Origin: Sipunculus nudus
Taxonomy: Eukaryota > Annelida > Sipuncula > Golfingiida > Sipunculidae
DNA length: 64,000 nucleotides
Assembly (NCBI GenBank): GCA_026874595.1
Contig: CM049307.1
Span: 53,238,370-53,302,369 of the forward strand
Direction: 5' to 3'
Part shown: piece by piece, positions 55,201 through 64,000 of the stretch
Numbering within the stretch: position 1 is the first letter of the stretch
Layout: each line of letters begins with the position of its first letter
Program-made: the position numbers and the translations under genes
Notes under the pieces: generated by a model
The model's database searches: none
What the model was told of the DNA's origin: nothing
What the model saw: the letters and a program-made list of their open reading frames with translations, nothing else

Positions 55201-58200
55201 GTGCGTACTTCTGTATCTTACAAGTTTATGGTTTCAGTCTCAGAACTCTGACTCTCTGTCACTCTCAGAACTGTGTTACTCTTCACTTTGTTTCACTTCC
55301 CCCCCCCCCCCCCCAATTTTATCTTAATTGTTTCCCCAGGACCACTTGACGTGTACATATTATAAAATATAAAAATCTTCTCTTTGAATTGTAATAGAAA
55401 ACATTTTGCGATCCTACAATTGCTGTTTTTTTTAAGATTAAAAAAGATATTCAATAATAATATATACAAAGTGTCTAGAACTCCCAATATATTGCCCCAG
55501 AGCTTAAGGTCCAGACTATTTCTGGTTCGCACTTGGGCAATTAAGTTATGAGCTATAAGTACATGCATACAACGGCATTATGAGTAATACTTGGTGCAAA
55601 TTATGGATAAACTTTAAAGTTTTAGGACTTCATGCAAATAAAAATTTATTAATAAAACCCAAAATATTCATCAGTTTTCATTAATTTCTTAACATGTTAA
55701 ACTAGGAGTAGGCCTTATTATATTTTCATTAATAAACATATATGGACTTAATTTCAAATCTATTAACAATGAATATATATTTATATAGGTCTTTTGTTCA
55801 AATATTAATTTGTGAGGTTATATTTTTTTAAACATGCTTAGGTCATGGTCAATTCAAAATCAAGCAGTTCGCTTCAGACACATTTTATCATAATTCTTTG
55901 GTAATTTTGCAGATCTCCAGGTCTATTCGATTCTCCAAGAAAGTCCTACATAAAGAGCTACAATTAAAATTAAATTATTTTTGTTAATAAATGCCAGAAA
56001 AGTTGGTTCCAGAGAAATAGCTCCGGCAGGTTCAGTATGCATGCTCATAAGAAGTGCCAGAACTTTAGCATGTATGATCGATGTTCAGATTTGGACCTGT
56101 AGCAACAGCCTTTAATACATGTATTTTAACTATTTTTTCACTTTGATTTTGTATTTCTAGGCCATTAAGTGTTCAAAACATTTTGTTTCAGGTTTATGGA
56201 GTTGCAAACTTATACTGTGAAAAGCTGTGTATGTTCTGGTATTGTTTTAAAGAGAAGCATTTCATCCATATCATGAAAATGGCCCTGTGGATGCACATAC
56301 ATTTAAAACATACAAAGAAAAAGAAAATTTTAACTTAATACCCCAAACAAATGGAGGAGCGGAGGTATTCTGTCTTTTCAATATGTGTGCTTAGATAAAT
56401 AGTATTTTCCATGGAATACATAAAATTAATAAAAATATTCAGATGCTATGTTGCTGTTACAGGCAAAATAAGCCCACCAGGCTATTTTGCTGTTATAGGT
56501 AAAATAGCTCAGGAGGCTATGTTACCAGTACAGGTAAAATAGTCTATGGCATACAAATATCTGTGTAGCCATTATAAAAAAGAAGCCCTTTAATATGTTC
56601 TCATGAGATAATATTACTTGCAGGATCAGGATTAGTTATATGCATGTCAGAAGCTTGATATGCTCACATGTACCTGTATTTATAGTATACTTATGAAAAT
56701 AATGGTGCACCTCATGATCACATATCAGTAAGACCGTAATCTCAAATATCCAAACAAATTGTATGTCCCTCAAACTATTCAGATACTTGAGGTTCTACTG
56801 TATTTATCTTACAAATATCTGATGAAAGTGTAGCAAAGGGTTTGCCTTAATCCTGTTTTCTGAAAATATTAGTGTGCCCTGAGTTCACAAAATCTGCAGC
56901 CACTTTTCCATAATTTAATGCTTAAAAAATGTTAAATATTTGAGTTGTGTAAATGACCAATCCATTGGCAAGCACTTTTGAGTGTAAAAAAAATATTGTG
57001 AGCAAAGACAGATGCCAACTTGACTTCAGTAGCTGTTCTATTATATTATTATTCCTTTATATGTGTCGATTCCTCACTCTGATTAATAAGAGTGTGTTAA
57101 TTTTCAACATTTAATTGTCATAATTTCATTTTTTAACCAAAACAGTATTAAAAAGGAGAAATGTGAAGCCTCTTTCTTTGTTTTGCTGTTAGAGTTTTGG
57201 TAATTAGAATAATTAAAAAGATATGTAGAGAATATAAATATTACAGGTTAAATTTAAATAACACTCAGTGGTAAAATGGCTTTATATTATGCTTTCTAAT
57301 GATGCATTATAATGATATCTGAATTAAAGAATAATAAGGTAACAATATGTTTATTAAAATGTTTGAATGACTTTAATTAAAATAATGCTTGTCATATTAG
57401 GTCTGAGATTCATGAATATCTGTCTGCATTTCAGGAAAGGAAGCCAGGAAGAGGGAACTGAAGAAGGTATGCCACATGTGATTTTGTTTCATAATATCAA
57501 GTTTCATGTTTCCTTTAAAGTACAGATAAATGCTTGAAACATGATTAAGTTGAGTTTTTCCTATACTATGAATGCTTATTTCTTTGGAGCATCATATAAA
57601 TTGATATCAGAAAAAAATAGTTGTTTTAAAAAGCTATTAAGTAGGAGGGTAAGTATTATTCTCCTCAGATTAACCATCGAAATAGATTCTTCCAACTAGT
57701 TTAAGGATGACCATTAGGGATTATGATAAATTTCTGAAAAATTAAATCAGAAAATATAAATAGCTCTGCAATGTTGTGTACCACACTATACTATTTGCAT
57801 TTATGTGTTTTGTTATTAATTTCACTAGAAAAAAGTATAGCAAACAACTGGCAAGGCAACTGATGTTGCCGTCACTGACAGCTCTGCATGTTACAAGTTA
57901 ATAACAATGTAATGATACTTCGTCAAAATCTTTGCAGTGCAACAACTTAAGACCTGGCAAAGATGTAAGGGGAGACTGTCAAAATTGTGGTCTGCAGTTG
58001 TCCTGTTTATGTAAATGCTGCTTGAATATATCTTGCTTTGAAGGTCTTTAACTCAAACCTGTCAGAGCAATGATACCAAGTCTTACATAATCATTTAACA
58101 TTCTATTTTAGAACAAGAAGCAGCGTATGATGGTTCGTCATGCGGTGCTCAAAGGAAAAGACCCTCTTAAGCTACTGGAGGAGATGGAGGCTATTGATCA

Positions 58201-61200
58201 GATGGGTATGGGATGAGCACTATTAAAATCACATTCTTTCAACCTATAAACATTATATTTTTTTGGTCCCTAGCTTTTATTCTTTGCAATTATACAAGGC
58301 ATATCATGTTGGGTATTAGTATAATTCATACAGAATATACTGAGATTATGTTGTCCAAATATTTCTAATTCAGGGAACATTGTTTTTTGCTCACAGTTAT
58401 GTTATTTATTTTATCAAAGTTTCATATATTTGCAGATAATTGTGTTGCTGTTTATATTAAAGTTTACAATTTATAATATCTTTATACATATTATTATTAA
58501 CTAAAGCTGACATATGTTGCACTTGTGATTTCTAGCATCATGCTTTATCTGTAAATCATGGTTATTATTAACAGTTATTTTCATCACAGCTAATGTCATA
58601 TTTATATTCTGGATATCTATACCTATCCTTGTTCATACTTGTTACACAAGGTCCTCAGTGTACATGAACCATTGTTGATTTGTGTCTGTTTGAAGTTACA
58701 ATAGAATTATATGTTTCAGAATTTGACCCAAACCAACCACCCAGGTTGAACGAAAAGGTTCTGAAAGATAAACGAAAGAAGCTCAAAGAGACATTTGACA
58801 GAGTCATCAGACTGTATGTAAGTATCAAACACTGATACTCAACATACTTAGGAAAAATATGCAATATATAGGGAAATGGGTTACATTGAAACTCAGGCTT
58901 CCCACAACCCAAAAATTTAGGCTGGTGAACACTCTTTTTCCCTGTGAGAATTATTTAAAACTGTATCTCTTGAACAGGCATATCAAGCAACAGGAATTAG
59001 ATTTTGCATGAAATGTTCTTAAGGATCATTCTTTCAACATTATTTTTAAAAATCTCCACCAAAAATTCCTCACCCCCACCCCCCACGCACTGCATCCGGG
59101 AAATGGACATAAATTTTCCCCCTAGCAGAACCCCGGATCATGGATATATATTGCCATGCTCTAATTATCATCATTTGATATTTGCCTACGCTCTTTACAC
59201 AGCGCTTTACCTATAGGCCTACTACCTATATCGTAAGCGCTGTATGTCCTCTTATCCTGAATTGCTAAACCAGAGGGGAGCACATTTTTGTCCAATCAGA
59301 TGAGACCTTGTGCTGGAAGATACAGCCAAGCGAGGAATACATGGAGCCAATGTTGTTCATTTCATTTCGATTGACAGCTCATCGCCCCTGTAACCGTCTG
59401 AACAGGCCACAGGCTCAGAGAGAATGGCCCTAGATGTGGTTTGCTTAGGGGCTTGGGCACATAGGATGCCCGGCCAGTGAGCTGTAAGTCAAACGAAAAA
59501 TAACAACAAAGGCTGCATGCACACCACGTGGCTGATTTCAGTTCTGCAGACAACAGATACATGGCTACACTAACACAGTCATAATGTCATAATCATATCG
59601 GTCGATGATGCGAGAATGCAGAGTGAGCAATTAAAATTCGACCATAAACTGTCATCAGGCGGCACTTGTCGAGTGTTTGTTTAATGGCATCTGGTAGGCT
59701 GCTTGTCACATCATAAGCACTTTTTTTTCAGCTGACAACGAACCGTCATCTTGTGTCTAAACGTATCATCAATGGTCAAAGCAGGCAGCGTAAAAATCAG
59801 TTCCACTGCCTCAGGAACGTAATATTTGCCAGTGATTTCATTTAACTGTTAACAAAATATGCTGTAGATTCATTTGTTTTTATGGAACTTTATTATGGCA
59901 CAGTGCATTCATAGCTATTGTATCCAACTTGAATTTTACATCTTGTAGTTTCTAATGATGTCAGTGTGTAAATGCCTGCAGAATGCATAAAAAAAGTGAG
60001 AGACACAAATCCAAACATTAGTCCTAATTCTATTTGATCAGATATGAGCCTAAAATAGTCACCATGGCCTTGCTCTGTATCTCTGTTATTATCTTTGCTT
60101 TGTTTTACTCTCTCATATTGATCTTTTCACCTTGACATGTCATGCACTTTGTTTTGACAGGAAAAAGAAGATTATGAATATGCCCAAGGTCTGAAGAAAG
60201 AGGAAGTGTCATATCAGGCCAGGAAAAATGAACTCCAGATCAAATATGGTAAGTCTGGGCTGATAGTCCATACATCATTAATATAAAGTGGTATATGTAA
60301 AGTGAGTTGCAGAGTCTTTGTTAGCATTTCATTCTACCATTTCCAGCAACAATATGTATTCAAGTTATAAAGCAACATGATGTACTAGAATTAATAATTT
60401 CACTCTTCTTGGCTCAGTGCATCCTTCATATTACAAATGCCACATTATGGCAATACAGTTTAAATATATAATTTTAATAATTAAATATTTAAACAGTAAT
60501 TATCCTCTAATGGATAAAGAATGATTATCCTTCGGCAAATGGTGTAACAACAAATATTAGAACATCTTCATGTTTACTCATTGTATTAAACTGCAATAAC
60601 AGTTTGCTTTTCTTATGTTACAGAGCAGATTAAGAATGCTGAGCGTGTACAGATCGACCAGATCCCTCTCCCGGATGCTCCATCCATGCAGCCAGGTATG
60701 TCATGTGACACGCCATCATGGCATAATGCATGTTTAACTATAACAGTATATGAAATGTGGTATTTTATCAAGTTTCCAATTTTGTAATAGATTTGACACC
60801 TAGATTTGTTATATCCTGGAATTGAATACAAATTAAGAGCATGAAAAAAAATTGAATATTTTAATGTATAATAAAATTCAGTAATGTTTAATATTAGATA
60901 CTTAATATGTGATATAGTCATAATATAATTTTGTTATACAAAAGTTTGTTGTTACAATAATTTGATGTAGCAGGTGGTTATCACTTATTGATGTTTTTCT
61001 TTCTTTTTTCCAGTTCCTTCACAGATTCCTTTGCCAAGTGATATTCCCCTCCCAGCCCCACAGAAACCTTTACATGGCATTTTGAAGAAAGGATCAGCCT
61101 ATGAGTAAGTCAGCCCTTGGAAATCTTCAAAGTTAACAGCGGTTGTGCAACTGGCTTCTGTGGCTCAGAGGTAGAGCACAGGACTTAAAGCCGGGAGATC

Positions 61201-62136
61201 CTGAGTTTGATTCTCAGCCGAGGTGGTGAGATTTTTCATGGTTGGCACCCACCCTGGGTGAGCGCTCTGCAGGCTTAATGGTAACAGCCTTTTTCCACTC
61301 ACAAACAAGTGCGCCTTTCAGGGGTTCCTCGGTGGTATGACCTAGCAATGGGGACAATTATGCACCCAGAGCCTACAGGTGCAGTAGTCACTGGGCCTGG
61401 TTGATGCCAGGGTATAAAATGAGAGGAAGCCTGTGTTACTGCCATGTCCCATAGTCTGAAATTGAATGGAATTGCAGATGTACATATACATAGTTAAGTT
61501 AGCATTAAAATATGGAGGCGGTTACCTCCATCAAAAAGAAAAAAAGTGGTTATGCAAGTTAGAACGCATTTCAAAATGACAGTGAATATTGATTGTTTTA
61601 TAGACATGGTCAAGGCTTACAACATTACAGGCAGCAGTCTATGTGTCCCTTCAGATGCTATTAATGTAAGAATATTTATTATCATTATTACACATAATTC
61701 ATATAGTACCTTATCCAAAAAATTCCCTAAGGTGCTTTACACTAAAATAATAGCATATTTAAAATATCAAATAATTATTGTTTAGATGCAACTAAAATTT
61801 GAAATATTTATATCTTAAAATATGCATGTTTGCCTTTGAAACTGTATCTGTAATATATCAATCCATATATGCAGCATGTTTATCTAGTAGTCCCTATTAT
61901 CTCTATCTATTTCCAAATTTTCTAACTAAATGATGTATCTGTTGACAGTGGGTTACTGGGTGGACCACCCCCTGGACCGCCACAGGATGCCGTACCCCGT
62001 CCCAGGAAGCCTCCAGGACCTCCACCTGGGCCTCCACCCTTACTCAGTGACAGTGAGGATGAAGAAGATGACTTGGAGGATGAGATGGATGAGGATGAGA
62101 AAGAGGAAGAGGAAGAGGAGTATGATCCTGAAAAAG
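55137..62136 (+). CDS. WBP11: WBP11 (WW domain-binding protein 11), first eight exons; 3' part outside the window
   Basis: WBP11 is a nuclear, spliceosome-associated protein that binds WW and PQBP1-type partners through proline-rich PGR motifs and is needed for pre-mRNA splicing. Exons read 55137-55200, 57435-57466, 58112-58205, 58720-58817, 60161-60248, 60624-60695, 61014-61104 and 61949-62136, giving 242 codons with matching phases and GT-AG junctions. The conserved N-terminal domain (MGRRS..TKSGKYMNPTDQA, RKEARKRELKKNKKQRMMVR) covers residues 1-96. A coiled, charged helix follows, then IPLP motifs, a PPGPPPGPPP tract and an acidic run. Mammalian WBP11 has about 640 residues, so over half of the protein must lie to the right of 64000. 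Confidence 0.95.
55201..57434 (+). other. WBP11: WBP11 intron 1
   Basis: AT-rich with a poly-C tract near 55300 and a minisatellite at 56443-56550. No other exon recognised. Confidence 0.5.
56443..56550 (+). repeat. Minisatellite, three units of about 37-40 bp
   Basis: Units run GCTATGTTGCTGTTACAGGC, GCTATTTTGCTGTTATAGGT and GCTATGTTACCAGTACAGGT, each followed by AAAATA. Two of the three hold an acceptor-donor-like (C/T)AGGTAAAAT word. Confidence 0.75.
57435..57466 (+). CDS. WBP11: WBP11 exon 2 (residues 22-32)
   Basis: A 32-nt exon, acceptor CATTTCAG, donor AAG|GTATGC, coding RKEARKRELKK with the split first codon. Too short for an ORF scan; the fit to the family is exact. Confidence 0.96.
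58112..58205 (+). CDS. WBP11: WBP11 exon 3 (residues 33-64)
   Basis: Acceptor CTATTTTAG, donor G|GTATGG. Codes NKKQRMMVRHAVLKGKDPLK and LLEEMEAIDQM. Confidence 0.96.
58720..58817 (+). CDS. WBP11: WBP11 exon 4 (residues 64-96)
   Basis: Acceptor ATGTTTCAG, donor TAT|GTAAGT. Codes EFDPNQPPRLNEKVLKDKRK and KLKETFDRVIRLY. Confidence 0.96.
58818..60160 (+). other. WBP11: WBP11 intron 4
   Basis: 1.3 kb with a somewhat GC-richer middle (59080-59850) that looks like an unidentified repeat; no coding segment seen. Confidence 0.45.
60161..60248 (+). CDS. WBP11: WBP11 exon 5 (residues 97-126)
   Basis: Acceptor GTTTTGACAG, donor G|GTAAGT. Codes EKEDYEYAQGLKKEEVSYQA and RKNELQIKY, a charged helix as in the family. 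Confidence 0.93.
60624..60695 (+). CDS. WBP11: WBP11 exon 6 (residues 126-150)
   Basis: Acceptor TATGTTACAG, donor G|GTATGT. Codes EQIKNAERVQIDQIPLPDAP, including an IPLP motif. Confidence 0.94.
61014..61104 (+). CDS. WBP11: WBP11 exon 7 (residues 150-180)
   Basis: Acceptor CTTTTTTCCAG, donor GA|GTAAGT. Two IPLP motifs and GILKKGSAYE, matching the family's SILKKTSAYG. Confidence 0.94.
61146..61495 (+). mobile_element. tRNA-derived SINE
   Basis: Pol III-type boxes: A-box-like TGGCTCAGAGGTAGAGCAC near 61162 and B-box-like GAGTTTGATTC near 61203. The body (CAGCCGAGGTGGTGAGATTT, GAGCGCTCTGCAGGCTTAAT) is shared with 33245-33515. Lies in WBP11 intron 7. Confidence 0.8.
61949..62136 (+). CDS. WBP11: WBP11 exon 8 (residues 180-243)
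   Basis: Acceptor CTGTTGACAG, donor G|GTATCT. Proline-rich segment with RPRKPPGPPPGPPPLL (WW-binding type), then an acidic run DSEDEEDDLEDEMDEDE. The minus-strand Ser/Gly/Pro ORF over the same bases is its shadow. Confidence 0.92.
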
Positions 62137-62599
62137 GTATCTCATAAATCACCAGCATGAATGTGCATATTAAATTATGCTCACTAATTTTTAAAAAAAA
62201 ATTTGAGACATTTTCCTTAGGTTTGACTTTGTGTTCAGATCAGGAGTTCTGTTTACAATATGTAAGTATGCTTGATTCAAATTGAAACATTTATTATCAG
62301 CAACATGCAATAGCAAACAGCACAGTGCTCCTTTCTGTTCCTTCCAGCATTCTGGCCTCCCATACGGTGTATTTATACCTTGTTATAATGGAGTACAAAT
62401 ATTTTAGCAGGTGATCATCTGCTGTTCTCAGTAAGTTTCTGAAGGGACCAGAACTCTTATGAGACTGGTTTTGTCCACAATTTGACTTGCAGAATTTATA
62501 TTTATATTTTAATCAGACTCTCTCATGCCTGTCATTCATGGAATATTTATCTACCTGCTGTGTGCCATAGATGTCCAAATGTTTCTTAACCTTCATGCA

Positions 62600-62716
62600 G
62601 TATGTATGGGGAGGCTGGACAGTTAATTCAGTTAATAATTGGTAGAGTGCTTGGCTCTCTCCACTTGTGACTGGGGTTCAGTACCCATCATGGCCATCAG
62701 AGTGGGTTGTAGTTGC
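62600..62716 (+). mobile_element. SINE head, left half of a split SINE
   Basis: TTGGTAGAGTGCTTGGCTC and GGGGTTCAGTACCC resemble A and B boxes of a tRNA-type SINE. The copy is cut at 62716 by a hAT-like element and resumes at 63456. Confidence 0.6.
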
Positions 62717-63447
62717 CAGGGTTAGGGTCCAATACAGTGTTCCAAATACAAATACAAATATAAATACGAGAGCTGTTCTCCTCCAAATACAAATACAGAT
62801 AAAGGTGGGTGAAGTGAAAAAACAAATACAAATACAGAACATCAAATACAAATACGCAAATATAGGTTATACAGAATATTTATTAATTTCAAGCACCATA
62901 AATATTCATAATGTCTACTCTTACTGATATTACTTGTGTACTTTAAGAGGTCAGAGTCCTTCTGTATTCTACAAAGTTTAAAAAAACTTTCCTGTTGCAA
63001 CACAGGAACATAAATTCCTCAAACCTACTGTCTGAAAGACATCTTTATTCTAGAAAGTCTAAATAAATTCCCTGTTGCAGCACAGGAACATAAGTTCCTC
63101 AAACCTGTTGTCTGAAAGACAGCAGCGCTCCGGAGGGAACACTTTCCCAGTTCTGACCCTTGGCACTGAACAACCTGGTGAGGCAGAGGCCATGAGCAGT
63201 TAAATGGACCATGAGCACATTTGTGATTGCAAACATCAGGAAGAAGTGAAACACTTGACCTGATGCTGCCTTTTGGGTTGTTCAAAAGTTAGATAGTAGT
63301 TAAATTATGGCAGATATGAAAATTTAATTCTACATATGTATTTGTACAGTATTTGATCAAATACATCAAATATTGAGTTCAAATACAAATACAAATATTA
63401 TCATTTTGCACATCACAAATACAAATATGTATTTGACCCCAACCCTG
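62717..63447. mobile_element. hAT-like non-autonomous transposon, 731 bp
   Basis: Ends are CAGGGTTAGGGTCCAATAC at the left and, reverse-complemented, CAGGGTTGGGGTCAAATAC at the right. The 8-bp target duplication GTAGTTGC sits at 62709-62716 and 63448-63455, as expected for hAT. Both subterminal regions are full of AAATAC words. The interior has a 78-bp tandem pair around 62960-63125 (TCCTGTTGCAACACAGGAAC and its copy). No transposase frame. Confidence 0.85.
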
Positions 63448-63455
63448 GTAGTTGC

Positions 63456-63600
63456 CTTTGCAGGCTGGGTGGTTTTCTCCAGGTACTCTGGTTTCCTTTT
63501 CCCCTACAGATTCCCAAATGCCACCATGCGAGCCATGGAGAATGCCATGCATTATATGCCATGCAGTAGCACCCTGCTTACTACTGAACGTATTATGGTA
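63456..63600 (+). mobile_element. SINE body, right half of a split SINE
   Basis: Contains GGGTGGTTTTCTCCAGGTAC then TCTGGTTTCC, a core widely seen in invertebrate SINEs, in the same orientation as the head at 62600. Confidence 0.5.
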
Positions 63601-63645
63601 TACTAACTGTCTGTCTGTCTGTCTGTTCATCCTTTGCCGCAGTAA
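63601..63645. repeat. (CTGT)n short tandem
   Basis: About four CTGT units at the junction between the SINE tail and repeat family B. Confidence 0.7.
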
Positions 63646-64000
63646 GTAACTGGGGCTATGGTGGATTTTCATGAAACTCACCATATCTGCTTACCAATAC
63701 ATTATCTCATCTGAGTTTGATTATAGGCAAAATTCAGAAATAATTAATCAGGTCAGAGGTCATTTTGCTACTATGTGGTACCGCCACAATAACTTACCAG
63801 GAATATGATGGATTGTAATAAAACTCGACAGAAACATTAATCAGTATAATATCTCACATGAGTTCAATTTCCAGCAGAATGTATGCATATTTAATGAGGT
63901 CAGAGGTCACAAGACTGAAGGCGCTGTGATGACTCAACAAAAAAAATTTGATGGATTTTCATGAAACTCATGAATATTAATCAATACAGTTTCTCACCAG
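63640..64000. repeat. Dispersed repeat family B, copy 3 (inverted)
   Basis: GATGGATTTTCATGAAACTCA recurs (63661 variant, 63951) and AATNAGGTCAGAGGTCA occurs twice; perfect AGGTCAGAGGTCA at 63750-63762 and 63897-63909. Runs to the window edge. Confidence 0.7.

Noticed and set aside
61150-61222. Possible functional tRNA gene
   Set aside because: A- and B-box words are present, but acceptor-stem pairing and anticodon loop are not convincing and the body continues into a SINE.
61922-62158. Minus-strand Ser/Gly/Pro-rich ORF
   Set aside because: Antisense shadow of WBP11 exon 8.

Overview
This is a 64 kb piece of an animal nuclear genome: AT-rich, with GT-AG introns, long repeat-filled introns and many microsatellites. 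The three recognisable genes are conserved animal genes, and the repeats (tRNA-type SINEs, palindromic MITEs, GGTGGCGCCACC-bearing tandem repeats, elements ending in a TATCCCC/GGGGATA hairpin) look like those of a marine lophotrochozoan, perhaps a mollusc. The species call is an inference from repeat style only.

Layout. (1) 1-3776: degenerate tandem repeats, a broken non-LTR reverse transcriptase fragment, and the end of an intron. (2) 3777-4504 (+): the last coding exon of a Polycomb/CBX-type protein, with AT-hook-like motifs and a C-terminal C-box; its chromodomain exons lie outside the window or were not found. A probable 3'UTR runs to about 6.4 kb. (3) About 6.4-21 kb: a gene-poor desert of foldback elements, MITEs, tandem repeats and (TA)n. 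(4) 22494-52989 (-): a complete EXOC7 (Exo70, exocyst subunit) gene. I rebuilt it as 22 exon positions giving 690 codons plus stop, with every junction GT-AG and every phase matching. One position is occupied by two tandem, equal-length (96 nt), phase-matched exon copies, 19a and 19b, which look like alternative exons. Its introns carry a 281-bp satellite full of nuclear-receptor-type DR1 motifs and many MITEs. (5) 52990-55136: a divergent intergenic region with an ETS motif near EXOC7 and a GTCACGTGAC E-box near WBP11. (6) 55137-62136 (+): the first eight coding exons (242 codons) of WBP11, a spliceosome-associated WW-binding protein; the gene runs off the right edge. (7) 62137-64000: WBP11 intron with a SINE split by a hAT-like element.

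The genes do not form an operon-like unit. Polycomb (chromatin silencing), EXOC7 (vesicle tethering) and WBP11 (splicing) are housekeeping or developmental genes; EXOC7 and WBP11 are head to head, 2.1 kb apart. The most interesting items are the duplicated EXOC7 exon pair, the cluster of TTCCTGGAA palindromes between those exons, the two unrelated repeat families that both carry AGGTCA direct repeats, the duplication of EXOC7 exon 1 at a poly-G tract, and several datable nested insertions with intact target-site duplications.
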